A stretch of 64,000 bases of DNA. Origin: Candidatus Vicinibacter affinis. GTDB lineage: Bacteria; Bacteroidota; Bacteroidia; Chitinophagales; Saprospiraceae. The stretch spans positions 310,001 through 374,000 of the forward strand of contig JADJNH010000006.1 in assembly GCA_016714365.1 (NCBI GenBank), read 5' to 3'. The position numbers were made by a program, and so were the translations under genes. Positions 1-8,136 of this stretch are shown here, one piece after another (positions within the stretch are counted from its first letter, which is position 1; each line of letters begins with the position of its first letter). Below the pieces are notes generated by a model that saw nothing but the letters and a program-made list of their open reading frames with translations, made no database searches and was not told the DNA's origin.

Positions 1-525
1 TCTAAGTTTTTGTCGTGCTTTAACCAGGTTTGATCGTGAAGTACTTTCTGTGATTCCAAGAATGTCCGCAATTTCTTTATGTGAATAACCTTCGATGATG
101 TAAAGGTTGAATACTGACCTGTAGGTTAAGGAAAGTTTTTGAACTGCCTTCATCACTTCCTCCAAAGTGAGTGCATCAACAGGACTCGAAGAGCCATGAT
201 TGATGTGTTGTGCTTCGTCAAGATCAGTGGTTTGTCTTCTGCTTTTAGACCGGTAATAGTCTATGCTGGTATTGACCACAATACGTCTCATCCAGGCTGT
301 CAGAGAAGTATTGGGAACATAGGAACTTATGTTGGTGAAGATCTTGAAAAAACCATCGTGAAGAATGTCCAGTGCATCTTCCTGATTGGCTGCATACCGC
401 ATACAGACTACCAGCAACTGCCTGTAATTGTCTTCATAGATTTTTTGCTGAGCCCACTCTTCCTTTCTGATACAGGCTTGTATCAGTTCGGATTCAGAAG
501 ATAATATGCTAAGGCTTAAGTCCAT
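1..525 (-). CDS. ECF-type RNA polymerase sigma factor (3' end outside window)
   Basis: Translating the minus strand from the ATG at 523-525 gives 175 open residues that run off the window start. Residues about 15-75 match sigma-70 region 2 (a stretch of the type EDALDILHDGFFKIF, then TAWMRRIVVNTSIDYYR). The end of the window matches region 4, with a helix-turn-helix of the form YSHKEIADILGITESTSRS followed by LVKARQKLR. Only the last few residues should be missing. Factors of this size (about 180-190 aa) direct RNA polymerase to alternative promoters, often with an anti-sigma factor encoded nearby; none is visible in the window. The gene points away from the IS110 array. Family call is secure, regulon unknown. 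Confidence 0.9.
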   Translation of the reverse strand, partial: MDLSLSILSSESELIQACIRKEEWAQQKIYEDNYRQLLVVCMRYAANQEDALDILHDGFFKIFTNISSYVPNTSLTAWMRRIVVNTSIDYYRSKSRRQTTDLDEAQHINHGSSSPVDALTLEEVMKAVQKLSLTYRSVFNLYIIEGYSHKEIADILGITESTSRSNLVKARQKLR

Positions 526-611
526 AAAGAATGGCTAAATAATTTAAAGGGATAACGCAGGATGAGGTGATTCGCTGCCTAAGGTAACACAAATTGAGTG
601 TTAAATATTTT

Positions 612-1010
612 GGCTCAAGGTAAAAATTTGGGGAGGAACCGGTTTGGCGGACCCCGTTATTCATTAAAGTTGTCCTAAATTCCAACGTTTTATGATTGTT
701 CTTTTTTGTCTTAATAAACCCATTCTATGCATTAGAATTTCTATTCCAAGTCAAAACACCTTCAAATACAAGCACTTCCTCGATTTTTCTCCTGCACCAT
801 AGAATCCACTATGATTTGTCAAAAAATCTTGCGGGAGCACTTGTCTTTTTTGGTCTTTTGCCTTTCATAACGAAACCCTAATGCATAGTATGGGTTAAAA
901 AAAGAACCAAAAAAAATCAAGGCTGTTTTCATTTCTTAACGCTAAAATGAAAAAGGCCGGGATGAATTTCTCTTTCGATATCTATATGATGAGGTATCGA
1001 AATCTATTTT
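612..1010. mobile_element. Internally deleted IS110-family copy (both ends, no recombinase)
   Basis: Bases 612-714 match the left end of the two full copies (1011-1114 and 2947-3050), and 897-1010 match their right end, including the hairpin TTTCGATA...TATCGAAA. The recombinase and the 160-nt structured region are absent. The middle (717-896) is a different segment with its own terminal inverted repeats, listed separately. The copy also lacks the 146-bp palindromic insert of the full copies. It is directly abutted by the next copy. Confidence 0.75.
717..896. repeat. 180-bp MITE-like element with 19-bp terminal inverted repeats
   Basis: AACCCATTCTATGCATTAG (717-735) is the reverse complement, with one mismatch, of CTAATGCATAGTATGGGTT (878-896). 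The similarity extends a further 6 or so bases inward. No coding sequence is supported inside. It occupies the centre of the deleted IS110 copy and is absent from both full copies. The size and inverted ends fit a non-autonomous transposable element; the parent element is not in the window. Confidence 0.55.
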
Positions 1011-1119
1011 GGCTCAAGTCAAAAAATTAGGGAGGGACCGGTTTGACGGACCCCTATATTCACTAAAGTTGTCCTAAATTCCGGTTTATGATCATTGTTC
1101 TTTTTTGTCTCTTAAGTAA

Positions 1120-2441
1120 CTACATTTCAACTATCTGTAAACCAAGGTTTTTAGCTTGTCGTTTTAACTTCTTAATTTGATTTTCTTTAAACCCATCCAT
1201 ATATTTTTCGATTGGTATTGGGTTAAATTTAACCCTTTCTTTTACCATTTTATAAAAAATAGCCGCAATTTTTCTTGCAGTCGCAACAATTGCTTTTGGC
1301 GCCCCATTTTTTGCTTTTATACGATTATAAAACATCGCTAACCAATTTTTGCTACGCTGTATGGCAAACGCCGCCATTCTAAATATTTGACCTGCGTGGT
1401 TTTTCTTTTTTGGAATCCGGCTACTTAATACTTTCCCTCCTGATATTTTATTATTCGGCGCTAAGTTTAACCATGATGTAAAGTGTTTTACCGTTGGCCA
1501 TTTACTCATATCTAATCCGACTTCGCTTATAATTTCTATAGCATTTGTTTCCGTAATCCCAAAAATTTCTGCTAAATCCGTCCCCGTTAGTTCGTACAAC
1601 ATTTCCTTTCCGTTAAAATTCAAATTATTTTTATTACTCTTTTCTTTTTTTGGGGCTCCACAAATGTATCTACTCCGGATTTTTCACGAAGATGCTCTTC
1701 TATTTTAGCATCGCATTCCTTTAGCTTAAAGATGATAGAATTGATATATTGAATAACTTTGCTCTAGTTCAAAAACGTGTTCTTCTTTCCAAACCCCCGT
1801 TAAGGATTTTATAATACCCTCTTTTTTATGGGCTCTAATTCTACTATCGCAACAAGATGCTAATATCTCTGCGTTTCGTTCACCAGCTATGATGGATTTT
1901 ACAATCTCTTGTCCAGATTTACCTGTAATATCCGCAATAACATGTTGTATTTTAATATTCATTTGTTCTAAAGCTTTATGCATCATGCGAATATGTGTAG
2001 CTGACATTTCAATTAAATTTTTTCGATGACGCATATATGCTCTTAATTTACGAGTAAACTTATCGGGTTGAAAACTTGCAGATAATAATCCGCAACTGTG
2101 TAATTGACGTATCCAATCAGCATCGCTAACATCTGTTTTCTTTCCTCTTACATTTTTTACATGTTTAGCTGTAACTAATACAACATCAAAACCCGCATCT
2201 TCTAATACTAAAAATAAACTTACCCAGTAAATACCGGTAGCTTCCATAGCAACTGTATCTACTTTGCATTCTTTTAAAAACACAACTAGGGCGTGTAAGT
2301 CTTCAGTAAAGGCGCCAAAGGCTCTTATTGGTTTTTCAGTGGATTCAGGATTAACTGCTACATAATGTTCTTTGCTTGATATATCTATACCTGCCGCGTT
2401 AGGATAAATAATCGGAAATGCTTTTGTTTTTTTTCTTTCAT
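1120..2441 (-). pseudogene. IS110-family DEDD recombinase, copy 1 (frameshifted)
   Basis: The reading runs from the ATG at 2439-2441 to the stop at 1120. The N-terminal DEDD domain has AAGIDISSKEHY, VAMEATGIYW and KTDVSDADWIRQL. The C-terminal Tnp_20 domain has LNLAPNNKISGGK with the conserved serine. Three reading-frame breaks are present: an 8-T run at 2427-2434 (9 in copy 2) just after the start, an extra base near 1727-1735 (CTTTAAG), and a 7-A run (minus strand) at 1645-1651 where 8 would restore the frame. The last two are shared with copy 2. Either both copies are dead, or the shared shifts are systematic sequence errors or programmed frameshifts. The IS110 recombinase is known to be guided by a bridge RNA. 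Confidence 0.85.
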
Positions 2442-2470
2442 TTTCTTAAAATTTTAAAGTGAATAAAACG

Positions 2471-2630
2471 AAAGCAGTGTTAAGGTTCTGAGTAATTATC
2501 GTATAAGCTCTTAAACGGGGTTTCGCCAAAGGCGAACCACCAAAATGGATTGTCATTCAAAGAACACTACCAAACTTGATAAGGGGCTGAGAGCACCATA
2601 ACAAAAAACGGTTTTTGTAAACACTGCTTT
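2471..2630 (-). ncRNA. Candidate IS110 bridge RNA, copy 1
   Basis: In the non-coding part upstream of the recombinase, AAAGCAGTGTT (2471-2481) pairs perfectly with AACACTGCTTT (2620-2630) and encloses about 140 nt. Inside is a perfect hairpin TTCGCC-AAA-GGCGAA (2522-2536). Known IS110 elements make a roughly 180-nt bridge RNA from this position, with loops that base-pair with donor and target. The position, size and long closing stem fit. The strand is assumed to be that of the recombinase. Target and donor loops were not assigned. Confidence 0.5.
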
Positions 2631-2731
2631 ACATCTCGCAAGTTACTTTAAAGGATTGAGAGCGGAGCCGCTGTTATAAACTTGATACAAAAAGAACCAA
2701 AAAAAATCAAGGCTGTTTTCATTTCTTAACG

Positions 2732-2877
2732 CCAAAACTGATTTAAAAAGCTAAACAAAATAAACTCGCCATAAGCAGTCAGAATAGCTCCAGGCCTTAC
2801 TGTCATACATGTTTTAGATTATGTCCATGCGAGCTCAAACAGTATTTTGTTTTGAACGCTTTTTAAATCAGTTTTAG
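2732..2877. repeat. 146-bp palindromic segment inside IS110 copy 1
   Basis: The ends are 20-bp inverted repeats with one mismatch (CCAAAACTGATTTAAAAAGC and GCTTTTTAAATCAGTTTTAG). Weaker inverted similarity continues inward for about 25 bp. The deleted copy at 612-1010 lacks exactly this segment: TTAACG is joined there to CTAAAATG. It may be a nested MITE, or a structured part of the element lost from the deleted copy. Confidence 0.55.
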
Positions 2878-3055
2878 CTAAAATGAAAAAGGCCGGGATG
2901 AATTTCTCTTTCGATATCTATATGATGAGGTATCGAAATCTATTTAGGGTCAAGTCAAAAATTTGGGGAGAAAGCAGTTTTTGCGGCTCCCGTTTTTTAC
3001 TAAAGTTGTCCTAAATCCGGTCCTATCATTAATGTTCTTTTTGTCTCTTAAGTAA

Positions 3056-4377
3056 CTACATTTCAACTATCTGTAAACCAAGGTTTTTAGCTTGTCGTTT
3101 TAACTTCTTAATTTGATTTTCTTTAAACCCATCCATATATTTTTCGATTGGTATTGGGTTAAATTTAACCCTTTCTTTTATCATTTTATAAAAAATAGCC
3201 GCAATTTTTCTTGCAGTCGCAACAATTGCTTTTGGCGCCCCATTTTTTGCTTTTATACGATTATAAAACATCGCTAACCAATTTTTGCTACGCTGTATGG
3301 CAAACGCCGCCATTCTAAATATTTGACCTGCGTGGTTTTTCTTTTTTGGAATCCGGCTACTTAATACTTTCCCTCCTGATATTTTATTATTCGGGGCTAA
3401 GTTTAACCATGATGTAAAGTGTTTTACCGTTGGCCATTTACTCATATCTAATCCGACTTCGCTTATAATTTCTATAGCATTTGTTTCCGTAATCCCAAAA
3501 ATTTCTGCTAAATCCGTCCCCGTTAGTTCGTACAACATTTCCTTTCCGTTAAAATTCAAATTATTTTTATTACTCTTTTCTTTTTTTGGGGCTCCACAAA
3601 TGTATCTACTCCGGATTTTTCACGAAGATGCTCTTCTATTTTAGCATCGCATTCCTTTAGCTTAAAGATGATAGAATTGATATATTGAATAACTTTGCTC
3701 TAGTTCAAAAACGTGTTCTTCTTTCCAAACCCCCGTTAAGGATTTTATAATACCCTCTTTTTTATGAGCTCTAATTCTACTATCGCAACAAGATGCTAAT
3801 ATCTCTGCGTTTCGTTCACCAGCTATGATGGATTTTATGATCTCTTGTCCAGATTTACCTGTAATATCCGCAATAACATGTTGTATTTTAATATTCATTT
3901 GTTCTAAAGCTTTATGCATCATGCGAATATGTGTAGCTGACATTTCAATTAAATTTTTCGATGACGCATATATGCTCTTAATTTACGAGTAAACTTATCG
4001 GGTTGAAAACTTGCAGATAATAATCCGCAACTGTGTAATTGACGTATCCAATCAGCATCGCTAACATCTGTTTTCTTTCCTCTTACATTTTTTACATGTT
4101 TAGCTGTAACTAATACAACATCAAAACCCGCATCTTCTAATACTAAAAATAAACTTACCCAGTAAATACCGGTAGCCTCCATAGCAACTGTATCTACTTT
4201 GCATTCTTTTAAAAACACAACTAGGGCGTGTAAGTCTTCAGTAAAGGCGCCAAAGGCTCTTATTGGTTTTTCAGTGGATTCAGGATTAACTGCTACATAA
4301 TGTTCTTTGCTTGATATATCTATACCTGCCGCGTTAGGATAAATAATCGGAAATGCTTTTGTTTTTTTTTCTTTCAT
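3056..4377 (-). pseudogene. IS110-family DEDD recombinase, copy 2 (frameshifted)
   Basis: Starts at the ATG 4375-4377 (MKEKKTKAFPIIYPNAAGID) with an intact start, unlike copy 1. It breaks after YMRHRK, where a T run at 3954-3958 has 5 T against 6 in copy 1 (2018-2023). It shares with copy 1 the breaks at about 3663-3671 and at the 7-base run 3581-3587. The catalytic D, E, D, D positions are all present. Combining the intact segments of the two copies still leaves the two shared breaks. Confidence 0.85.
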
Positions 4378-4406
4378 TTTCTTAAAATTTTAAAGTGAAT
4401 AAAACG

Positions 4407-4566
4407 AAAGCAGTGTTAAGGTTCTGAGTAATTATCGTATAAGCTCTTAAACGGGGTTTCGCCAAAGGCGAACCACCAAAATGGATTGTCATTCAAAGAA
4501 CACTACCAAACTTGATAAGGGGCTGCGAGCACCATAACAAAAAACGGTTTTTGTAAACACTGCTTT
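4407..4566 (-). ncRNA. Candidate IS110 bridge RNA, copy 2
   Basis: Same structure as at 2471-2630, 1936 bp downstream: the closing stem AAAGCAGTGTT/AACACTGCTTT (4407-4417 with 4556-4566) and the inner TTCGCC/GGCGAA hairpin are conserved. One of the few differences is A to C in the GGGGCTGAGAGC segment. The strand is inferred from the recombinase. Confidence 0.5.
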
Positions 4567-4668
4567 ACATCTCGCAAGTTACTTTAAAGGATTGAGAGCG
4601 GAGCCGCTGTTATAAACTTAATACAAAAAAGAACCAAAAAAAATCAAGGCTGTTTTCATTTCTTAACG

Positions 4669-4814
4669 CCAAAACTAACTTAAAAAGCTAAACAAAATAA
4701 ACTCGCCATATGCAGTAATAATAGCGCTTGGCCTTACTGTCATACATGTTTTAGATTTTCTGCATGCGAGCTCAAACAGTATTTTGTTCTAAACGCTTTT
4801 TAAATCAGTTTTAG
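4669..4814. repeat. 146-bp palindromic segment inside IS110 copy 2
   Basis: Same length and position as the segment at 2732-2877, but its left inverted end has drifted (CCAAAACTAACTTAAAAAGC). The presence of the segment in both full copies and its absence from the deleted copy dates it before the duplication of the full copies. Confidence 0.5.
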
Positions 4815-5046
4815 CTAAAATGAAAAAGGCCGGGATGAATTTCTCTTTCGATATCCATATGATGAGGTATCGAAATCTATTTAATTCAACTATTAAAGCT
4901 GCTTAATTTCTAATTAATCCCCCTAAAATATACCGGACTCAATATTTTCATTCTCTGGTAAATTGATCATGCTTAAGGCTTTTGGGGATAGTTTAAACCC
5001 GCTTTTAACGCGGCTGAATGTAATTTTGAACAATTATTCAAACTTA

Positions 5047-5076
5047 TTGAGAACCAGTTGCAAGAATTTATGTTTG
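5047..5076 (+). promoter_or_regulatory. Bacteroidota-type promoter upstream of a terminator
   Basis: TTG at 5047-5049, a 19-bp spacer, and TATGTTTG at 5069-5076 match the Bacteroidota consensus (TTG, 17-23 bp, TAnnTTTG). No coding sequence follows before the terminator at 5168-5202, so it would drive a transcript of about 120 nt. Confidence 0.4.
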
Positions 5077-5082
5077 GTACAT

Positions 5083-5203
5083 GAGATTATTATTAGATTT
5101 TGGTTGACAAGGAAACAGAGTTTTAAGAGGGTTTGACAAAAACCCGGAAGAGAATGTCGCATTAAGTAAGCCTGACGAACAAACATTTCGTCAGGCTTTT
5201 TTA
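5083..5203 (+). ncRNA. Candidate small RNA
   Basis: The segment lies between a consensus promoter and a strong intrinsic terminator and holds no plausible reading frame. A second hairpin GGGTTT...AAACCC lies near 5127-5145. It was compared by eye with SRP, 6S and tmRNA signatures and none matched. The start is estimated as about 7 nt after the -7 box. Confidence 0.35.
5168..5202 (+). terminator. Rho-independent terminator
   Basis: AAGCCTGACGAA (5168-5179) pairs perfectly with TTCGTCAGGCTT (5187-5198) around a 7-base loop, followed by a T run to 5202. It reads as a terminator for + strand transcription. No + strand gene lies directly upstream. Confidence 0.7.
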
Positions 5204-5282
5204 ATAAAATATTAAAGATCATAAATTTAAATATTAATTTTTTATTTCATATATTTTTAGTGCCGAATGTAGTCAATGGTAT

Positions 5283-5313
5283 TGGCCCTTGCGGTTTTGA
5301 TTGATTACTTTTG
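5283..5313 (+). promoter_or_regulatory. Promoter of feoAB
   Basis: TTG at 5283-5285, a 20-bp gap, and TACTTTTG at 5306-5313 fit the Bacteroidota promoter consensus. The -7 box ends about 10 bases before the feoA start, so the leader is very short. No obvious Fur box was identified. Confidence 0.45.
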
Positions 5314-5323
5314 CGATTCCTAA

Positions 5324-5551
5324 TTGGACCAACACGTGCAAAGAGTGATTCAATCGATTCTACATGAGGCCCTGGCTCTGAGGCTTCTGACCCTGGGCAT
5401 ATACCCGGGAAAGAAAATTGAATTAATCCGTCAGGCTCCCTTCAAGGGGGCTTGCTATGTGCAGGTTGACGACTCCGTTTACGTGTTGAGGAAAGAGGAA
5501 TGGGATGCAATCGTTTTTCAAAAAACCGAAGATACAGATGGCCTCTCCTAA
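5324..5551 (+). CDS. feoA: FeoA, ferrous iron transport accessory protein
   Basis: A 75-residue SH3-like protein. The core ALALRLLTLGIYPGKKIELIRQAP, here as ALRLLTLGIYPGKKIEL followed by the VQVDDSVYVLRKEE strand, matches FeoA. FeoA is a small cytosolic partner that supports the FeoB iron transporter. The start is TTG, and there is no upstream ATG in frame. The N-terminal strand of longer FeoA proteins (LKPGQ...) is short here. It overlaps feoB by 14 bases, so the two are translationally coupled. Confidence 0.85.
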   Translation: MDQHVQRVIQSILHEALALRLLTLGIYPGKKIELIRQAPFKGACYVQVDDSVYVLRKEEWDAIVFQKTEDTDGLS

Positions 5552-7637
5552 AATAGCATTTGTAGGTAATCCCAATTGTGGAAAATCGAGCCTGTTCAAC
5601 TTGCTCACCGGATTGAACCAGAAGGTTGGGAATTTCCCGGGCGTTACGGTAGATGGCAAAAATGCGCTGTACAAAAGTTCCTCCGGCAAAACCCTGGAGT
5701 TGATAGATCTTCCGGGAGCCTACAGCCTTTACCCCATCTCCATGGATGAATCCATTCTGTCCAGGGCATTGATTTATGAATCCGATGCCAATCATCCGGA
5801 TGCAGTCATCTATGTGGCAGACATTCGTTTTCTGGACAAGCAATTGATGATGTTAACGCAGGTACTTGATCTGGGATTACCGGTACTCATATGCCTCACC
5901 AACACTGATCTTTATCACCCCGTCATGACGGAAGCCTGGGTGAAGTTGTTGGAAGAAAAAACCCAATGCGACGTAATTCCCATCAGCAACCGGACCAAAG
6001 AAAACATCGAATTGGTGCGGGCTCAAGTGGATTCCTATGCACAAAATCCTATTTTCAGAAATAAGGCCGGTCTTTTCTACCAACTGGATAAAGAAACTAA
6101 ATCACTTTTGGCAGCCGGTGAAATCAGCTCAGAAGATAAGAACCATTACATATCGTATCTGAAATGTCATCCTTCGCTTTCGGGAGAGAATAAGACATTG
6201 GTATTCCCGGAATCGGATTCTATCAAAAGACAAATACAGGAAACGCTTAGCAGGTACCGATTGATAGAAGATTGGAATTTTCAAATTCTTCAGGCACACT
6301 CAGATCAAAAGGACAGCACCAAAACACGCATCAGCTTTACTAAAAAAATAGATGCCGTATTGACGCATCCATGGTGGGGAATGGTCATTTTTATTTGGGT
6401 GGTGTTCCTCATGTTCCAGATGATTTTCAGTTTTGCCAGTTTCCCAATGGACGCCATCGATTACACCTTTGCTTTAATCGCAGATCAGTTGGATCAGGCA
6501 TTGCCCCAGGCTTGGTGGTCCGACTTACTGATCAATGGCATTCTACCCGGACTTGCAGGGGTGTTGGTTTTCATTCCCCAGATTGCTTTGCTCTTCATGG
6601 TCCTTTCCTTGTTAGAAGAAGTAGGTTATATGGCCAGGGTTGTGTATTTATTGGACCACATTCTGATAAAATTCGGACTCAACGGGAGATCTGTCATGGG
6701 TTTAATTTCAGGTGGGGCCTGCGCCATTCCTGCAATCATGTCCACCAGAAGCATCAGCAATCCCAGAGAGCGACTCATCACTTCCTTTGTGATCCCGCTC
6801 ATTCCTTGTTCGGCAAGGATTCCCGTCTATGCAGCCCTCATAGGATTTATTGTTCCTGCGCAATATTATTTCGGCGTGGTGAATTTGCAGGGACTTGTTT
6901 TTATGGGATTGTATTTTACCGGAATATCCATGGCCCTGATTACCGCATTTGTTATTCATAAATTTGCCGGGCATGAGGAAAAGAGTATTCTGGCCATGCC
7001 GCTCCCCACTTATCAGTGGCCCCAATTGACACAGGTTATCCTGGTCGTTCTGGATAAAATAAAGAGTTTTGTGATAGAAGCGGGCAAGGTCATTTTTATG
7101 ATTTCTGTAGTGCTTTGGTTTCTGGCCTCTTTTTCATTCCCCGGCGAACAAGAAAAGACCAGGATGCAAGCCAGGACAGAAGCCGGTAATTTGAATATGA
7201 ATGCAGACGAGACGAAGCATTATGTTGCTTCCCAATTACTGGAACATTCTTTTGCAGGAAAAATTGGAAAAAGTATCGAGCCTTTCATTGCACCGCTGGG
7301 CTTTGACTGGAAGATAGGCATTGCGTTGATTACCTCTTTTGCTGCAAGGGAGGTTTTCGTGGGCACCATGAGCACGATTTACAGCCTGGGGCCGGATTCC
7401 GATGTCAACACTTTGAAAGAAAAAATGGCATTGGAAAAGGACCAGAATGGGGACAAATTTTATACCCCTAAAAGATCGCTGTCTCTGGTATTATTTTATG
7501 CTTTCGCGATGCAATGCATGAGCACTATGGCTGTCATGCGAAGGGAAACAGGCCGATGGAAATGGGCTCTCCTTCAATTCTTATACATGGGGGCACTGGC
7601 CTACCTGAGCAGCCTGTTGGTTTTTCAATTCTTGTAA
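5538..7637 (+). CDS. feoB: FeoB, ferrous iron transporter with GTPase domain
   Basis: Inner-membrane Fe(II) uptake protein of about 700 residues. The N-terminal G domain has GNPNCGKS (residues 10-17) and DLPGAYS (57-63). The membrane core has two Gate domains with GGACAIPAIMSTR and PLIPCSARIPVYA, and then FAAREVFVGTMSTIYS and FAMQCMSTMAVMRRETG. The G4 position, normally NxxD, reads TNTD (121-124), which is atypical. The ATG at 5538 is preferred because it gives the usual start ASPKIAFVGNP; an upstream in-frame start at 5505 exists. Residues 200-270 correspond to the helical guanine-dissociation-inhibitor segment. Its stop is 10 bp from the stop of the convergent gene. Confidence 0.95.
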   Translation: MASPKIAFVGNPNCGKSSLFNLLTGLNQKVGNFPGVTVDGKNALYKSSSGKTLELIDLPGAYSLYPISMDESILSRALIYESDANHPDAVIYVADIRFLDKQLMMLTQVLDLGLPVLICLTNTDLYHPVMTEAWVKLLEEKTQCDVIPISNRTKENIELVRAQVDSYAQNPIFRNKAGLFYQLDKETKSLLAAGEISSEDKNHYISYLKCHPSLSGENKTLVFPESDSIKRQIQETLSRYRLIEDWNFQILQAHSDQKDSTKTRISFTKKIDAVLTHPWWGMVIFIWVVFLMFQMIFSFASFPMDAIDYTFALIADQLDQALPQAWWSDLLINGILPGLAGVLVFIPQIALLFMVLSLLEEVGYMARVVYLLDHILIKFGLNGRSVMGLISGGACAIPAIMSTRSISNPRERLITSFVIPLIPCSARIPVYAALIGFIVPAQYYFGVVNLQGLVFMGLYFTGISMALITAFVIHKFAGHEEKSILAMPLPTYQWPQLTQVILVVLDKIKSFVIEAGKVIFMISVVLWFLASFSFPGEQEKTRMQARTEAGNLNMNADETKHYVASQLLEHSFAGKIGKSIEPFIAPLGFDWKIGIALITSFAAREVFVGTMSTIYSLGPDSDVNTLKEKMALEKDQNGDKFYTPKRSLSLVLFYAFAMQCMSTMAVMRRETGRWKWALLQFLYMGALAYLSSLLVFQFL

Positions 7638-7647
7638 TAGATTTTAT

Positions 7648-8070
7648 CTAAAACGAGGGATCTACTTTGTACACAATGTACTTGGTCTCACCGATGAAGA
7701 AGATTTTGAAGTATTTTTCCTTGTAGAACAAAGTCACTTTCTGACCACTTTCTGAAGCCTTTCGTACCTGATCTGCCACATAGGCATCACTCACGGAAAA
7801 AATCCAAACGTTGTCCACGGGACGATTGGTTCCGGTAGCACCACCAAAAAATCCAAAATTCAATTCCCCCTCATAAGTTTTAAAAATATAACCTTTGTGA
7901 CTTATTTTGGTCACGTATCCCGTCCTGGAGCCGTCACTGTAGTTTGCGAGCAGGATAAAAGCCATGAATGCGATGAAAGCCACGAAAGCAAAAATCAACA
8001 ATCGCCTGAACCATTTTGCCGTTGTCCTTCCTGCTTGTTTGATGTTTTCTTTGATACTCAGATTTTCCAT
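7648..8070 (-). CDS. Small single-pass membrane protein, unknown function
   Basis: 140 residues. A cytosolic N-terminus of about 22 residues is followed by one hydrophobic segment (RRLLIFAFVAFIAFMAFILL, about 22-41) and an extracytoplasmic domain with SDGSRTGYVTKISHKGYIFKTYEGEL. Proteins with this GxRxGxVxKxSxKGxxFKTYEGE pattern are common in Bacteroidota and are sometimes mislabelled 6-phosphogluconate dehydrogenase; no dehydrogenase motif is present. It is convergent with feoB and divergent from mnmE. Confidence 0.75.
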   Translation of the reverse strand: MENLSIKENIKQAGRTTAKWFRRLLIFAFVAFIAFMAFILLANYSDGSRTGYVTKISHKGYIFKTYEGELNFGFFGGATGTNRPVDNVWIFSVSDAYVADQVRKASESGQKVTLFYKEKYFKIFFIGETKYIVYKVDPSF

Positions 8071-8136
8071 AGGGTAAAGCTAATTAGAAATAATCATTGG
8101 TTTTAACTCCATTTACACCTTAATCAACATAGATTT

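Larger units (their letters stand above)
1011..2946 (-). mobile_element. IS110-family insertion sequence, tandem copy 1
   Basis: The unit repeats with period 1936 bp as 2947-4882, nearly identical. It has about 110 bp of non-coding DNA downstream of the recombinase and about 500 bp upstream. There are no terminal inverted repeats or evident target duplications, as expected for the IS110 family. Copies abut directly: the right end AAATCTATTT is followed at once by the left end GGNTCAAG. The exact ends are inferred from the copy junctions and could be off by a few bases. Confidence 0.8.
2947..4882 (-). mobile_element. IS110-family insertion sequence, tandem copy 2
   Basis: Second full copy, offset exactly 1936 bp from copy 1 and in the same orientation. 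It differs by scattered substitutions and compensating one-base homopolymer changes. After 4882 the sequence becomes unique (AATTCAAC...). Head-to-tail tandem copies agree with a circular intermediate, or with insertion of one copy at the end of another. Confidence 0.8.

Noticed and set aside
139..504. Plus-strand 121-residue open frame
   Set aside because: It lies antisense to the ECF sigma factor, whose minus-strand frame has clear region 2 and region 4 motifs.
5083..5203. SRP RNA, 6S RNA or tmRNA for the small transcription unit
   Set aside because: The diagnostic SRP loop (GGAAG with AGCAG), the 6S open bubble and the tmRNA tRNA-like end were not found.
6371..6961. 196-residue plus-strand frame inside feoB
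   Set aside because: Composition is atypical and feoB motifs are in another frame; it is a shadow frame.
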